Shown here piece after piece: positions 9,896 to 17,747 of a DNA stretch of 64,000 nt; positions within the stretch are counted from its first letter, which is position 1; the number at the start of each line of letters is the position of its first letter. The translations under genes and the position numbers were made by a program. The DNA is taken from positions 62,001-126,000 of the forward strand of contig NZ_CP048788.1 in NCBI RefSeq assembly GCF_012932215.1, read 5' to 3'. The DNA is from Roseobacter ponti. Lineage in GTDB: Bacteria > Pseudomonadota > Alphaproteobacteria > Rhodobacterales > Rhodobacteraceae. The notes under the pieces were generated by a model that saw only the letters and a list, made by a program, of their open reading frames with translations, was not told the origin of the DNA and made no database searches.

Positions 9896-10950
9896 TGTGC
9901 GTCCTCCGGCAACAGAGCATAGGCCCTCTGAATGGGCAGCAGCACAACCATCCGCCCGGGGTCGCTGAGCCGCCCGGCCGCACGCCCTGCGTCATCGCCG
10001 GTGCCGAAAAAAATATCTGCCCGCTGCGCGCCCTTGATGGCAGAGCCGGTGTCCTGGGCAATCATCAGGCGGCGCAGCGGATCTGTGCCGTCTTTTTCGA
10101 TCCAGACCGGTGCGCCGAGCGGTGTGAACGCCGGATCAACCGCAATGGTCCGCATCGGCGTGACCGAGCGGTTCATCGCACCAAGCGGGCCGAGATGCGC
10201 AGGCACTTCGCTGACTTCGCGGAAAAACACATAAGACGGGTTGTGATAAAGCAGCGCCCTACCCTCAACCGGGTTACGCCGTACCCAGGACCGGATAACA
10301 TCGGCGCTTACCTGATGCGCCTCATAGACGCCACGGCGCACCAGTTCTTTGCCGACCGAGCGATAGGGGTGCCCGTTTGCACCGCCATAGCCCACGCGGA
10401 TTTTACCACCGTCGGGCAGGGTAATCCGGCCCGAGCCCTGGATCTGCAGAAAGAAAAGCTCCACCGGGTCAGCGACATATGCGATCTCCAGACCACGCCC
10501 GGCCAGCAGATCATCCTCCAGCAGTTCCTCGCGGGAAAACCACTCCTCAGCCTCCAGTGCTTCGGGCGGCATGGCATAGACCGGATACCGGTACCGCGCG
10601 TCCGGGGTCAGCGCGCCTTTGAGTTCCGGTTCGAAATACCCGGTGAACAGCATATCTGCATCATCTTCAATCAGCACCGGCCGGAAAAACAGCTCAAAAA
10701 ATGTCCGCGGCTCGGGATTGCTGGTGGCATAGGCACAGACCGCCTGCCAGTCGGGCGCGGTCAGATCGGGACAGGTCTGGTTGAAGACGTCAAAGGCCGC
10801 GGCATGATCATCCGCGGCCCATCCATCGAGATCATCAAACGACAATATCTGCGTGCGGATGTCCGGCATCGCGGGATCAGCCATGAAAACCAGCCCCGCG
10901 CATGCCGCGCAGACCGCCGCACTCAGGCGTCTGTGGATACCAGCAACCAA
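9892..10950 (-). CDS. mltA: Membrane-bound lytic murein transglycosylase A
   Basis: MltA-family enzyme cleaving the MurNAc-GlcNAc bond of peptidoglycan with 1,6-anhydro product formation. The 352-residue product has a short N-terminal export signal (RRLSAAVCAACAGLVF), the MltA beta-barrel region with TGYFEPELKG and YPVYAMP, and the C-terminal 3D domain with AQDTGSAIKGAQRADIFFG, holding the catalytic-type aspartates. No lipobox cysteine is obvious, so it may be periplasmic rather than a lipoprotein. The start at 10950 is TTG and overlaps the tim44 gene by 28 nt; the next ATG (10884) would destroy the signal sequence, so TTG is favoured with moderate certainty. Confidence 0.88.
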   Translation of the reverse strand: MVAGIHRRLSAAVCAACAGLVFMADPAMPDIRTQILSFDDLDGWAADDHAAAFDVFNQTCPDLTAPDWQAVCAYATSNPEPRTFFELFFRPVLIEDDADMLFTGYFEPELKGALTPDARYRYPVYAMPPEALEAEEWFSREELLEDDLLAGRGLEIAYVADPVELFFLQIQGSGRITLPDGGKIRVGYGGANGHPYRSVGKELVRRGVYEAHQVSADVIRSWVRRNPVEGRALLYHNPSYVFFREVSEVPAHLGPLGAMNRSVTPMRTIAVDPAFTPLGAPVWIEKDGTDPLRRLMIAQDTGSAIKGAQRADIFFGTGDDAGRAAGRLSDPGRMVVLLPIQRAYALLPEDAQ

Positions 10951-11582
10951 TTCGGATCATCCGCGCCCATGGTCCGCGCAAAGGACCAGGTGTCTTTCTG
11001 CCGCTTGATTTCGGTTGTGCTGCCTTCGATGATCTCACCTTCGGCATTGCGCACCGCCGATGTCATCTCGCTGGTAAAGCGGATGGTCAGCTCAGCCTCG
11101 TTTGTGTCGCGGTCAAAAGTGGCATCCATGAGCTTAATCTCACGCACACCGATGAAGTTGGCCTCGATCGTCAGGCCGGCGTCTTCGCGTGCGGCCACAC
11201 CGTCAACGAAAGAATCATAGATATCTTCCGCGAGAAACGGCTGGATCTGATCGAGCTCGCCGTTCTCATAGCCCATGACGATCATCTCATAAGCACCACG
11301 CGCACCGCCAAGGAATTCGGTAACGCTGAACGACGGCTCAACACGCTTCATTTCGGCAAGCGCCTTTGCCTCATCACTGCCGTCATCGACGTGATCGGTA
11401 ATATCAAGATCGGGTCCGCCTTCGATAACTTCGAAGTCGCGGCCCGCGCGCCGGTCGGTTACGGGTTTCTGCGAGGGCGGTGCTTCGAATCCGTCGCGGG
11501 TCCCAAGCACGTTTTTCAGACGCAGAATCAAAAAAACAGCGATGCCTGCAAGGACAAGAAGCTGTATCAGGGACGAATTCAT
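10923..11582 (-). CDS. Tim44/TimA-family membrane-anchored protein
   Basis: 219-residue protein with one N-terminal membrane helix (LIQLLVLAGIAVFLILRL, residues 5-22), an acidic linker, and a C-terminal Tim44-like alpha+beta domain (about residues 85-217; SVTEFLGGARGAYEMIV, then the FTSEMTSAVRN and DTWSFARTM segments). Bacterial Tim44 homologues (TimA) are described in alphaproteobacteria as inner-membrane proteins of the envelope. The ATG at 11582 gives the anchor helix at the start; longer frames upstream are not conserved-looking. It is first in the minus-strand operon and divergent from fxsA across about 105 nt. Confidence 0.87.
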   Translation of the reverse strand: MNSSLIQLLVLAGIAVFLILRLKNVLGTRDGFEAPPSQKPVTDRRAGRDFEVIEGGPDLDITDHVDDGSDEAKALAEMKRVEPSFSVTEFLGGARGAYEMIVMGYENGELDQIQPFLAEDIYDSFVDGVAAREDAGLTIEANFIGVREIKLMDATFDRDTNEAELTIRFTSEMTSAVRNAEGEIIEGSTTEIKRQKDTWSFARTMGADDPNWLLVSTDA

Positions 11583-11687
11583 AAAAACCTCATGCGGGGT
11601 ACGATGTGGAAACGGAGCCGGTCTGCTCTTATGTAGGTGCGGGGCACGCCCAAGTCCACTGCCGGTGCCATGAAAGGAAGTATCAAA

Positions 11688-12179
11688 ATGTGGCTCTTTA
11701 TAGCCTTTCTCGCGGTTCCGCTGATTGAAATCACACTTTTCATCCAGATCGGCGGCGCAATTGGTCTCGGATGGACCCTTGCAACGGTTGTTATCACAGC
11801 CGTCATCGGCACTGTTCTGGTGCGCAATCAGGGGGCGCTGGCGCTCACACAGCTGCGCGCGTCGTTTTCCGATATGAAAGATCCGACAGAACCACTTGTC
11901 CACGGTGCGATGATCCTCTTTTCCGGCGCTTTGCTGCTGACGCCCGGGTTTTTTACCGATGCCATCGGTTTTCTGCTGCTGATCCCCGGGGTGCGCACGG
12001 CTGTTTTCGGCGCGATCCGCGCCCGGGTAAACATTCAGACCATTGGGCCCGGCCCGCGCGACGGATTTCAGGAAACCCGGCGGGCGCATTACCAGAATGA
12101 CGTCATCGAAGGCGAGTATTCCGAAGCCGGACCCGAGGACGATACGCCGTCGGGTCCGTCCGGCTGGACCAGGCATTGA
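11688..12179 (+). CDS. fxsA: FxsA family membrane protein
   Basis: 163-residue cytoplasmic membrane protein with the FxsA signature: the first hydrophobic segment WLFIAFLAVPLIEITLFI, the second (ATVVITAVIGTVLVRNQG) and a third (GFFTDAIGFLLLIPGVR), followed by an acidic hydrophilic tail. FxsA in E. coli modulates exclusion of phage T7; the housekeeping role is unknown. I place the start at the ATG at 11688 because AAGGAAG (11674-11680) lies 7 nt upstream and MWLFIAF is the usual N-terminus; ATGs at 11670 and 11637 are less likely. Divergent from tim44 and 59 nt upstream of secB, a gene order also seen around the Caulobacter origin. Confidence 0.88.
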   Translation: MWLFIAFLAVPLIEITLFIQIGGAIGLGWTLATVVITAVIGTVLVRNQGALALTQLRASFSDMKDPTEPLVHGAMILFSGALLLTPGFFTDAIGFLLLIPGVRTAVFGAIRARVNIQTIGPGPRDGFQETRRAHYQNDVIEGEYSEAGPEDDTPSGPSGWTRH

Positions 12180-12238
12180 GAAGCCCCCGCCAAGCTGCTA
12201 AGCACGCGCTGATTTTATTTTCCCGTCAGGAGTAACCA

Positions 12239-12742
12239 ATGGCAGACGAACAACCGCAAGCGCAGCCGAACGGGCAGGAACAGGTTCAGGCCCCGCAGAT
12301 GCGCGTCCTTGGTCAGTTCATCCGTGACATGTCTTTTGAAAACATCATGGCCCAGAAGGGCGCGCCGGCTGATACGACGCCGGACGTTCAGGTGCAGGTC
12401 AATCTGGACGCCAAGAAGCGCTCGGCCGATAATCAGTACGAGACATCGATCAAACTGAACGTAACATCGAAGGCGAAAGAAGGTGACACCACGCTTTTCG
12501 TGCTCGAAATCGATTATGCCGGTATTTTCCATGTCGAGAACGTGCCCGAAGATCAGCTGCACCCATTTTTGCTGATCGAATGCCCGCGGATGATCTTTCC
12601 GTTTCTGCGCCGGGTTGTCAGCGACATCACCCGCGACGGTGGTTTCCCGCCGCTGAACCTTGAAAATATTGATTTCCTGTCGCTCTACCGCAATGAGATT
12701 GCGCGCCGCCAGGCCGCCGAGACACCCAAAGCCGACGCCTGA
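12239..12742 (+). CDS. secB: SecB, protein-export chaperone
   Basis: Tetrameric cytoplasmic chaperone that keeps preproteins unfolded and delivers them to SecA. The 167-residue product has a Gln/Pro-rich N-terminal tail, the SecB core beginning VLGQFIRDMSFENI, and the conserved segment LLIECPRMIFPFLRRVVSDI with GGFPPLNLENIDF. Length is normal for alphaproteobacteria. The ATG is preceded by CAGGAGTAACC, a good ribosome-binding site. The gene is convergent with dnaQ, with only 2 nt between stops, and shares a small hairpin there. Confidence 0.96.
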   Translation: MADEQPQAQPNGQEQVQAPQMRVLGQFIRDMSFENIMAQKGAPADTTPDVQVQVNLDAKKRSADNQYETSIKLNVTSKAKEGDTTLFVLEIDYAGIFHVENVPEDQLHPFLLIECPRMIFPFLRRVVSDITRDGGFPPLNLENIDFLSLYRNEIARRQAAETPKADA

Positions 12743-12756
12743 CCTCAGGCCTTTTT
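12737..12756 (+). terminator. Possible weak terminator after secB
   Basis: Inverted repeat GCCTG/CAGGC (12737-12741 and 12746-12750) with a 4-nt loop, followed by CTTTTT (12751-12756). It spans the secB stop and the end of the convergent dnaQ gene. The stem is short, so this is tentative. Confidence 0.4.
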
Positions 12757-13431
12757 CCACACAGCATCGTCGCCCAGCTTTGCCACAAAGGCGGCATGGG
12801 CGGCGGCTTCTTTCTCAGAAAGACGGGATGGCAGGGCGGTCGGACGGGGTCTCGGCGTCCATTCGGGCGCTGCGTCACTGCCCGGTTTCTGACTGTCACC
12901 CGACAGGCCGAAATCAGGCTGCCGCCCCCCGATCAGTTCCAGATACACCTCTGCCAGGATTTCACTGTCGAGAAGCGCGCCGTGCAGCGTGCGCGATGAA
13001 TTATCGATATTGAACCGCCGGCAAAGCGCATCAAGCGAGGCGGGCGATCCCGGGAAGCGTTTGCGCGCGATTGCCAGCGTATCTATTGCCTGCTCCCAGG
13101 GGATCTGCGGCAGTTTCATCCATTTCAGTTCAGCATTGAGGAATTTAATGTCGAATGCCGCGTTGTGAATGACCAGCTTTGCATCACCGATGAAATCCAG
13201 AAAGGCCCGACCGACCTCGGCAAATTTTGGTTTATCGGCAAGAAATTCATCTCCAAGACCGTGCACCTGAAAGGCATCCTCCGGCATGGCGCGTTCGGGA
13301 TTGATATACTGATGGTACGTGCGCCCGGTGGCCATATGGCCCATCAGCTCAACTGCGCCGATTTCAACGATCCGGTCGCCGGTTTCGGGATCAAAGCCGG
13401 TCGTTTCCGTGTCCAGAACGATCTCACGCAT
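12745..13431 (-). CDS. dnaQ: DNA polymerase III epsilon subunit (3'-5' proofreading exonuclease)
   Basis: Proofreading exonuclease of the replicative polymerase. The 228-residue product has the DEDDh exonuclease motifs: Exo I VLDTETTGFDP (D7, E9), Exo II (VIHNAAFDIKFLN) and Exo III (HGALLDSEILAEVYLEL, with H and D). The Ala/Pro-rich C-terminal tail is expected for polymerase alpha-subunit binding. It overlaps coaE by 8 nt and is the last gene of the run maf-aroE-coaE-dnaQ. Family length and motifs are complete. Confidence 0.95.
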   Translation of the reverse strand: MREIVLDTETTGFDPETGDRIVEIGAVELMGHMATGRTYHQYINPERAMPEDAFQVHGLGDEFLADKPKFAEVGRAFLDFIGDAKLVIHNAAFDIKFLNAELKWMKLPQIPWEQAIDTLAIARKRFPGSPASLDALCRRFNIDNSSRTLHGALLDSEILAEVYLELIGGRQPDFGLSGDSQKPGSDAAPEWTPRPRPTALPSRLSEKEAAAHAAFVAKLGDDAVWKKA

Positions 13432-14014
13432 TGGTCATATTCTCCCTGATCTGCCTGACGATATTCTGAACCTGCGCGCGGGCATGTTCAACCGTATCAG
13501 TGATGATCACATAATCAGAACGCGCGCGTTTTTCGGCATCGGGCAGCTGTTTATCACGGATCTGTGCAAACTGCTCCGGCGTCATCGTGCCACGGTCCAG
13601 TACACGTTTCTCCTGTATTTCCCCCGGAACAGAGACACATGCAACCGCATCGACAAGCCTATCCCCGCCGGTCTCGAAGAGCAGCGGGATATCGAGGACG
13701 GAAATGTCTGCGGTGGTCTCTGTCAGGAACGCGGCGCGATCGGCCGCAACAAGCGGGTGCACGATCGCTTCGATGCGTTTGAGCGCGTCCGGATCGCCGG
13801 CAATAATGCCGCGCAGGGCATCACGGCTGACAGCGCCGTCCGTGATGGCCTGCGGTAACGCGTCCTGTAACGGCCCGACCGCGGCTCCGCCTTTTACGTA
13901 AAGCCGATGCACGGCAGCATCCGCGTCCCAGACTGCGCAGCCTTCTTCAGCGAACATCTTCGCCGTCGTTGATTTGCCCATCCCAATGGAACCGGTGAGC
14001 CCCAGGATGAACAT
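13424..14014 (-). CDS. coaE: Dephospho-CoA kinase
   Basis: Last step of coenzyme A synthesis: phosphorylation of dephospho-CoA. The 196-residue product starts FILGLTGSIGMGKSTTAKMF, with the P-loop GSIGMGKS at about residues 8-15, and continues with VWDADAAVHRLY (substrate Asp) and the lid region DIPLLFETGGD. The start is fixed at 14014 because the ATG overlaps the aroE stop as TGATG; the 19 residues upstream in the same frame are not family-like. Translationally coupled on both sides. Confidence 0.95.
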   Translation of the reverse strand: MFILGLTGSIGMGKSTTAKMFAEEGCAVWDADAAVHRLYVKGGAAVGPLQDALPQAITDGAVSRDALRGIIAGDPDALKRIEAIVHPLVAADRAAFLTETTADISVLDIPLLFETGGDRLVDAVACVSVPGEIQEKRVLDRGTMTPEQFAQIRDKQLPDAEKRARSDYVIITDTVEHARAQVQNIVRQIRENMTNA

Positions 14015-14847
14015 CAGCCGAGCACCGCATCGCGCAGGGCGTCGGTGACCTCGGGGCGATGTCCGAACCATCTTTCAAACCCCGGAACGCCCTGATGCAG
14101 TAGCATGCCCAGACCATCAACCGTGGCACAGCCCCGCGCAGCGGCCGTTTCAAGAAGACCCGTTCGCAGCGGCGCATAGACAAGGTCAGTGACCAGCGTT
14201 TCAGGTCGCAGACCTGAAAGGTCGATCTCCAGTGGTGGTTTGCCGGTCATCCCCAGCGACGTGGTGTTCACGATCAGATGCGCGGGTTCGACGGCATCCC
14301 GCGCGTCAGCCCACCCGATGACTGTTATTTTTGCCCCGAAGGCCGCGCGGAGTTCATCCGCACGGGCGCGGGTCCGGTTGGCCAGATAAATTTCCGGGAC
14401 ACCAGCATCCAGCAGAGCGACAATCACCGCACGGGCGGCCCCACCGGCCCCCAGAACCAGCGCCGGGCCGGATTCCGGCCTCCAGGCCGGTGCGCCCTGG
14501 CGCAGATTGGCCATGAAGCCGTATCCATCTGTATTATCTGCATGAATACGCCCGTCCGGCAGGAACGTCAGAGTGTTTGCCGCACCGATTGACCTCGCGG
14601 TCTCGCTGATTTCATCCGCAATCTTCAGAGCGGCTTCCTTATGGGGGATCGTCACGTTTGCCCCGACAAATCCGGCGCGCGGGAGGGTGTGTAACACGGT
14701 CTCCACATCTTCTGGCGCTACGTTCATGGGCACGTAAAACCCGGCAATGTCGTACCTGCGCAACCAGTAGCCGTGCAGCTGCGGGGACCGGGAGTGCGCG
14801 ATAGGCGATCCGATCACGCCTGCCAGCGGGATGTTTTCTGTGGTCAT
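14014..14847 (-). CDS. aroE: Shikimate dehydrogenase (NADP+)
   Basis: Reduces 3-dehydroshikimate to shikimate in the chorismate pathway. The 277-residue product has the substrate-binding start GVIGSPIAHSRSPQLHGYW, the catalytic Lys in NVTIPHKEAAL, the Rossmann glycine motif LGAGGAARAVIVAL and the NADP-selective NRTRARADELR, followed by VNTTSLGMTG. Full length. It overlaps maf by 4 nt (ATGA) upstream and coaE by 1 nt downstream. Confidence 0.95.
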   Translation of the reverse strand: MTTENIPLAGVIGSPIAHSRSPQLHGYWLRRYDIAGFYVPMNVAPEDVETVLHTLPRAGFVGANVTIPHKEAALKIADEISETARSIGAANTLTFLPDGRIHADNTDGYGFMANLRQGAPAWRPESGPALVLGAGGAARAVIVALLDAGVPEIYLANRTRARADELRAAFGAKITVIGWADARDAVEPAHLIVNTTSLGMTGKPPLEIDLSGLRPETLVTDLVYAPLRTGLLETAAARGCATVDGLGMLLHQGVPGFERWFGHRPEVTDALRDAVLG

Positions 14848-15443
14848 TGTTCGAGATCTCCCCGCAGGGTGAGCCAGGACAAAAGCTCCAGCAACGGCAG
14901 ACCCAGCACATTGAAATAGTCGCCTTCAATCCGGTGAAAAAGCCGCACGCCTTCCTCTTCGAGTTTATAGGCGCCGACAGATTGGCGGATGCTGTCCCAG
15001 TTCCGCGCAACATATCCGGCGATATAAGCATCCGTCGCGGCGCGCATATACAGCCTGACCTGGCCCACGTGACGCCAGATCGCTTCGCCGTTTTCACAGA
15101 CCACCGCCGCCGACATAAGCTGATGCCGGCCACCGCGCAGTGCGTGCAGCTGGGCAATGGCATCCTCCGGCGTCTCAGGTTTGGACATCAGCGCTCCCTT
15201 GTGATCAAGCACCTGGTCGCAACCAAGCACCAGTGCGCCAGGGTTCTTTTCACTGATCCTGCGGGCTTTGAGCTCGGCCAGCGCGTCGGCGATATCCCGC
15301 GGCGGCGCGTCTTCGGCCAGAAGAGCCACACGCACCATCTCTTCGTCGACCCGCGCCGGGACAACACTGAATTCCACGGCGGCCTGACGCAGAAGCTGCG
15401 CGCGTATCTCGGATCCGGAGGCGAGGATCAGGGGCGTTGGCAT
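14844..15443 (-). CDS. maf: Maf-family nucleotide pyrophosphatase
   Basis: Nucleoside triphosphate pyrophosphatase of the Maf/YceF type, thought to hydrolyse modified or non-canonical nucleotides. The 199-residue product contains LILASGSEIRAQLLRQA (phosphate-binding start), VVPARVDEE, the catalytic LVLGCDQVLDHKG and the late DSIRQSVGAYKLEEEG motif. The ATG at 15443 gives the standard MPTPLILASGS start; a 24-residue upstream extension of the frame is not conserved. It is the first gene of the minus-strand run and flanks the putative origin, matching the maf-aroE-coaE-dnaQ side of the Caulobacter origin region. Confidence 0.92.
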   Translation of the reverse strand: MPTPLILASGSEIRAQLLRQAAVEFSVVPARVDEEMVRVALLAEDAPPRDIADALAELKARRISEKNPGALVLGCDQVLDHKGALMSKPETPEDAIAQLHALRGGRHQLMSAAVVCENGEAIWRHVGQVRLYMRAATDAYIAGYVARNWDSIRQSVGAYKLEEEGVRLFHRIEGDYFNVLGLPLLELLSWLTLRGDLEQ

Positions 15444-15575
15444 GTGAATAAACCTGTGTGCGGGACGCTGGAGTGTTACTGCATTTCTTCTGGGCAAATT
15501 GCCGGTGCGACGCAAGTCCCGGCCCGGGTGCTCATCTCACCAGGTCCGGCGGATTTCACCCCCGTGCGGGTAAGG

Positions 15576-15617
15576 ATAAACCGGCCGGTGTGCATAATAC
15601 CTCTTCCACCGGTTTAT
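15576..15617. repeat. Inverted repeat embracing the first DnaA box
   Basis: Perfect 9-bp arms ATAAACCGG (15576-15584) and CCGGTTTAT (15609-15617), 24 nt apart. Together with the two opposed DnaA boxes they give this 47-bp segment near-dyad symmetry. Confidence 0.7.
15589..15597 (-). promoter_or_regulatory. DnaA box (exact TTATNCACA)
   Basis: Minus-strand TTATGCACA, a full match to the E. coli DnaA consensus TTATNCACA. It faces the box at 15614 across 16 nt. Confidence 0.65.
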
Positions 15618-15622
15618 GCACA
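15614..15622 (+). promoter_or_regulatory. DnaA box (exact TTATNCACA)
   Basis: Plus-strand TTATGCACA, directly followed by GATTC (15623-15627), a GANTC site of the kind methylated by CcrM in alphaproteobacteria. Its left part is within the right arm of the inverted repeat 15576-15617. Confidence 0.65.
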
Positions 15623-15754
15623 GATTCCTACAATGCCAGGTGATGAACTCAATAACCAACCATCTGATTTTTATTGTTTAAAAAATTTCATACCGATCTG
15701 TTAATTTATGGGTCTGAAACTGTTCACCTGTGGGAAACGCCCCTGGTAAACCGT

Positions 15755-15763
15755 TAATCCACA
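15755..15763 (+). promoter_or_regulatory. DnaA-box-like site (one mismatch)
   Basis: TAATCCACA differs at one base from TTATCCACA. It lies between the two AT-rich tracts of the intergenic region. Confidence 0.45.
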
Positions 15764-15846
15764 GAAATCCGTGACACTACCTACATCATCATCCTTTTCT
15801 CTTTCTTTATTAATTATTAAGAGAGACGGACCGACGGGGGCCCGGA

Positions 15847-16296
15847 ATGACTGATCTGCTCTTAAACGCCTATCCCTGGATCAAGGCATTTCATATCATG
15901 GCGGTGATCGCCTGGATGGCCGGGCTTTTTTATCTGCCTAGGCTCTTTGTCTATCACACCGAACAGGTGGGCACGACGGGCGAGACCCATCAGATGTTTC
16001 AGGATATGGAACGACGCCTGCTGCGCGCGATCATGAACCCGGCGATGATTGCCACCTGGGTCTTTGGTCTGTGCATGGTCTTCACGCCGGGCATTGTGAG
16101 CTGGGATCAGATCTGGCCCTGGACCAAGGCCGGTGGTGTGCTGGGGATGACCTGGTTTCATCACTGGCTGGGACTGCGGCGCAAAGAGTTTATCGCAGGC
16201 GAAAACACTCTGACCGGCCGGCAGTACCGGATGATGAACGAGGTCCCCACAGTCCTGATGGTGCTGATCGTTCTGTCGGTGGTTGTGCGGTTCTGA
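15847..16296 (+). CDS. hemJ: HemJ, protoporphyrinogen IX oxidase
   Basis: Membrane-bound enzyme oxidising protoporphyrinogen IX to protoporphyrin IX, the penultimate step of haem synthesis; it fits with ferrochelatase and HemW elsewhere in this window. The 149-residue product has four hydrophobic segments, a conserved His in WIKAFHIMAVIAWMAGLFYLP (AFHIMAVIAWM core), the RLFVYH motif and the late WFHHWLGLRRKEF. These match the HemJ (UPF0093) family, including the histidines proposed to bind haem. GGGGG at about 15835 lies before the ATG. First gene rightward from the putative origin. Confidence 0.93.
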   Translation: MTDLLLNAYPWIKAFHIMAVIAWMAGLFYLPRLFVYHTEQVGTTGETHQMFQDMERRLLRAIMNPAMIATWVFGLCMVFTPGIVSWDQIWPWTKAGGVLGMTWFHHWLGLRRKEFIAGENTLTGRQYRMMNEVPTVLMVLIVLSVVVRF

Positions 16297-16330
16297 TTGA
16301 CAGGGGCGGGCGGGCCGATTATCTGATTTC
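16297..16330 (+). promoter_or_regulatory. Possible promoter ahead of rho
   Basis: A perfect TTGACA (16297-16302) directly follows the hemJ stop. No good -10 lies at 17 nt: the best are GATTAT at 14 nt or TATCTG at 17 nt. About 90 nt of untranslated leader would precede rho, as expected for an autoregulated rho. Weak evidence. Confidence 0.3.
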
Positions 16331-16417
16331 CACCACCCCGTCCGGGGATGGCGCAGACCTTACATTTCTGAATTCTCGCTGCGGGCCGCCAGGCCATGCG
16401 GCTTTGCGGGTATCTCC

Positions 16418-17716
16418 ATGACAACTGACACGATCGACACCAACGAACCAATGGAAACGCTGAACCTGGCGGATCTCAAGCGCAAGTCGCCCAAAGACCT
16501 GCTTTCCATGGCCGAAGATCTGGAGATCGAAAACGCCTCGACGATGCGTAAGGGCGAGATGATGTTCCAGATCCTGCGCGAACGCGCGGATGAGGGCTGG
16601 GAGATTTCCGGAGATGGCGTGCTTGAAGTACTCCAGGATGGTTTCGGATTTCTGCGTTCTCCGGAGGCGAACTATCTGCCGGGCCCTGATGACATCTATG
16701 TCTCACCTGAGATGATCCGCAAATATTCGCTGCGCACCGGGGACACTATCGAAGGTGTCATTAAAGCCCCTGATGACAACGAGCGGTATTTCGCGCTGAT
16801 CGATGTCACACAGATCAACTTCGAGGAGCCGGAGAAGGCACGTCACAAAGTGGCCTTTGAGAACCTCACGCCGCTCTATCCCGACGAGCGACTGACGATG
16901 GAAACGGATGATCCGACAACCAAAGACCGCTCCGCGCGGATTATTGATCTGGTATCGCCGATCGGTAAAGGCCAGCGATCACTGATCGTTGCACCGCCGC
17001 GCACGGGTAAAACGGTTCTGCTGCAGAACATCGCCAACTCGATCGAGAAAAACCATCCGGAATGCTATCTGATCGTGCTGCTTATCGACGAGCGGCCCGA
17101 AGAGGTAACGGACATGCAGCGCTCGGTGAAGGGGGAGGTTGTTTCCTCAACTTTCGATGAGCCAGCGACGCGTCACGTTGCAGTCTCGGATATGGTGATC
17201 GAAAAGGCCAAGCGCCTTGTTGAGCATAAACGCGATGTTGTCATTCTGCTGGATTCCATTACGCGACTGGGCCGGGCGTTCAACACCGTGGTGCCGTCCT
17301 CAGGTAAGGTTCTGACCGGTGGTGTGGACGCCAACGCCCTGCAACGCCCCAAGCGCTTCTTTGGTGCTGCACGGAACATTGAAGAGGGTGGTTCGCTGAC
17401 CATCATCGCCACCGCGCTGATCGACACGGGCAGCCGGATGGACGAGGTGATCTTTGAAGAATTCAAAGGCACCGGTAACTCCGAGATCGTGCTGGACCGT
17501 AAGGTTGCTGATAAACGTGTCTTCCCCGCGATGGACATTCTCAAATCCGGCACCCGGAAAGAAGATCTGCTCGTGGATAAGATCGATCTGCAGAAAACCT
17601 TTGTGCTGCGCCGTATTCTGAATCCGATGGGCACCACTGATGCCATCGAATTCCTGATCTCGAAACTCAAGCAGACAAAGAATAACGCTGAGTTCTTCGA
17701 TTCGATGAATACCTGA
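16418..17716 (+). CDS. rho: Transcription termination factor Rho
   Basis: Hexameric RNA helicase that terminates transcription. The 432-residue product has the Rho N-terminal domain ([19 protein letters not shown]), the cold-shock-like RNA-binding domain ([24 protein letters not shown], with core GFGFLRS), Walker A PPRTGKT (about 194-200), Walker [17 protein letters not shown] and the Q-loop region [18 protein letters not shown]. The ATG at 16418 is used; an ATG at 16451 is an alternative, since the first 11 residues are variable in the family. A 6-bp hairpin without a T-run (17720-17735) lies between rho and mnmE. Confidence 0.97.
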   Translation: MTTDTIDTNEPMETLNLADLKRKSPKDLLSMAEDLEIENASTMRKGEMMFQILRERADEGWEISGDGVLEVLQDGFGFLRSPEANYLPGPDDIYVSPEMIRKYSLRTGDTIEGVIKAPDDNERYFALIDVTQINFEEPEKARHKVAFENLTPLYPDERLTMETDDPTTKDRSARIIDLVSPIGKGQRSLIVAPPRTGKTVLLQNIANSIEKNHPECYLIVLLIDERPEEVTDMQRSVKGEVVSSTFDEPATRHVAVSDMVIEKAKRLVEHKRDVVILLDSITRLGRAFNTVVPSSGKVLTGGVDANALQRPKRFFGAARNIEEGGSLTIIATALIDTGSRMDEVIFEEFKGTGNSEIVLDRKVADKRVFPAMDILKSGTRKEDLLVDKIDLQKTFVLRRILNPMGTTDAIEFLISKLKQTKNNAEFFDSMNT

Positions 17717-17747
17717 ATTACTGTTTAATAACAGTGAGTTAGTAGAA

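Larger units (their letters stand above)
15444..15846. other. oriC: Candidate chromosomal replication origin (oriC)
   Basis: The only stretch over 300 bp without a gene. It holds two exact TTATGCACA DnaA boxes in opposite orientations (15589-15597 minus, 15614-15622 plus), a third box with one mismatch (TAATCCACA, 15755-15763) and a weaker one (15729-15737, reverse). A run of AT-rich sequence at about 15650-15715 (ATTTTTATTGTTTAAAAAAT) and another at 15795-15825 could be unwinding elements. Genes diverge from it (maf leftward, hemJ-rho rightward). The flanks, maf-aroE-coaE-dnaQ-secB on one side and rho-mnmE-mnmG-rsmG-parAB on the other, match the origin neighbourhood known from Caulobacter and relatives. 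Two parS sites lie 3.2-5.3 kb away. dnaA is not in the window. Confidence 0.65.

Noticed and set aside
9673-11220. 515-codon open frame on the plus strand
   Set aside because: It lies antisense over smr, mltA and tim44, which have clear domains; high-GC coding DNA often leaves long open antisense frames.
15640-15830. CtrA-type sites (TTAA-N7-TTAA) in the origin region
   Set aside because: TTAA occurs several times, but no pair has the 7-nt spacing.
17720-17735. Hairpin ACTGTT-TAAT-AACAGT between rho and mnmE
   Set aside because: Only six pairs and no T-run, so not called as a terminator.
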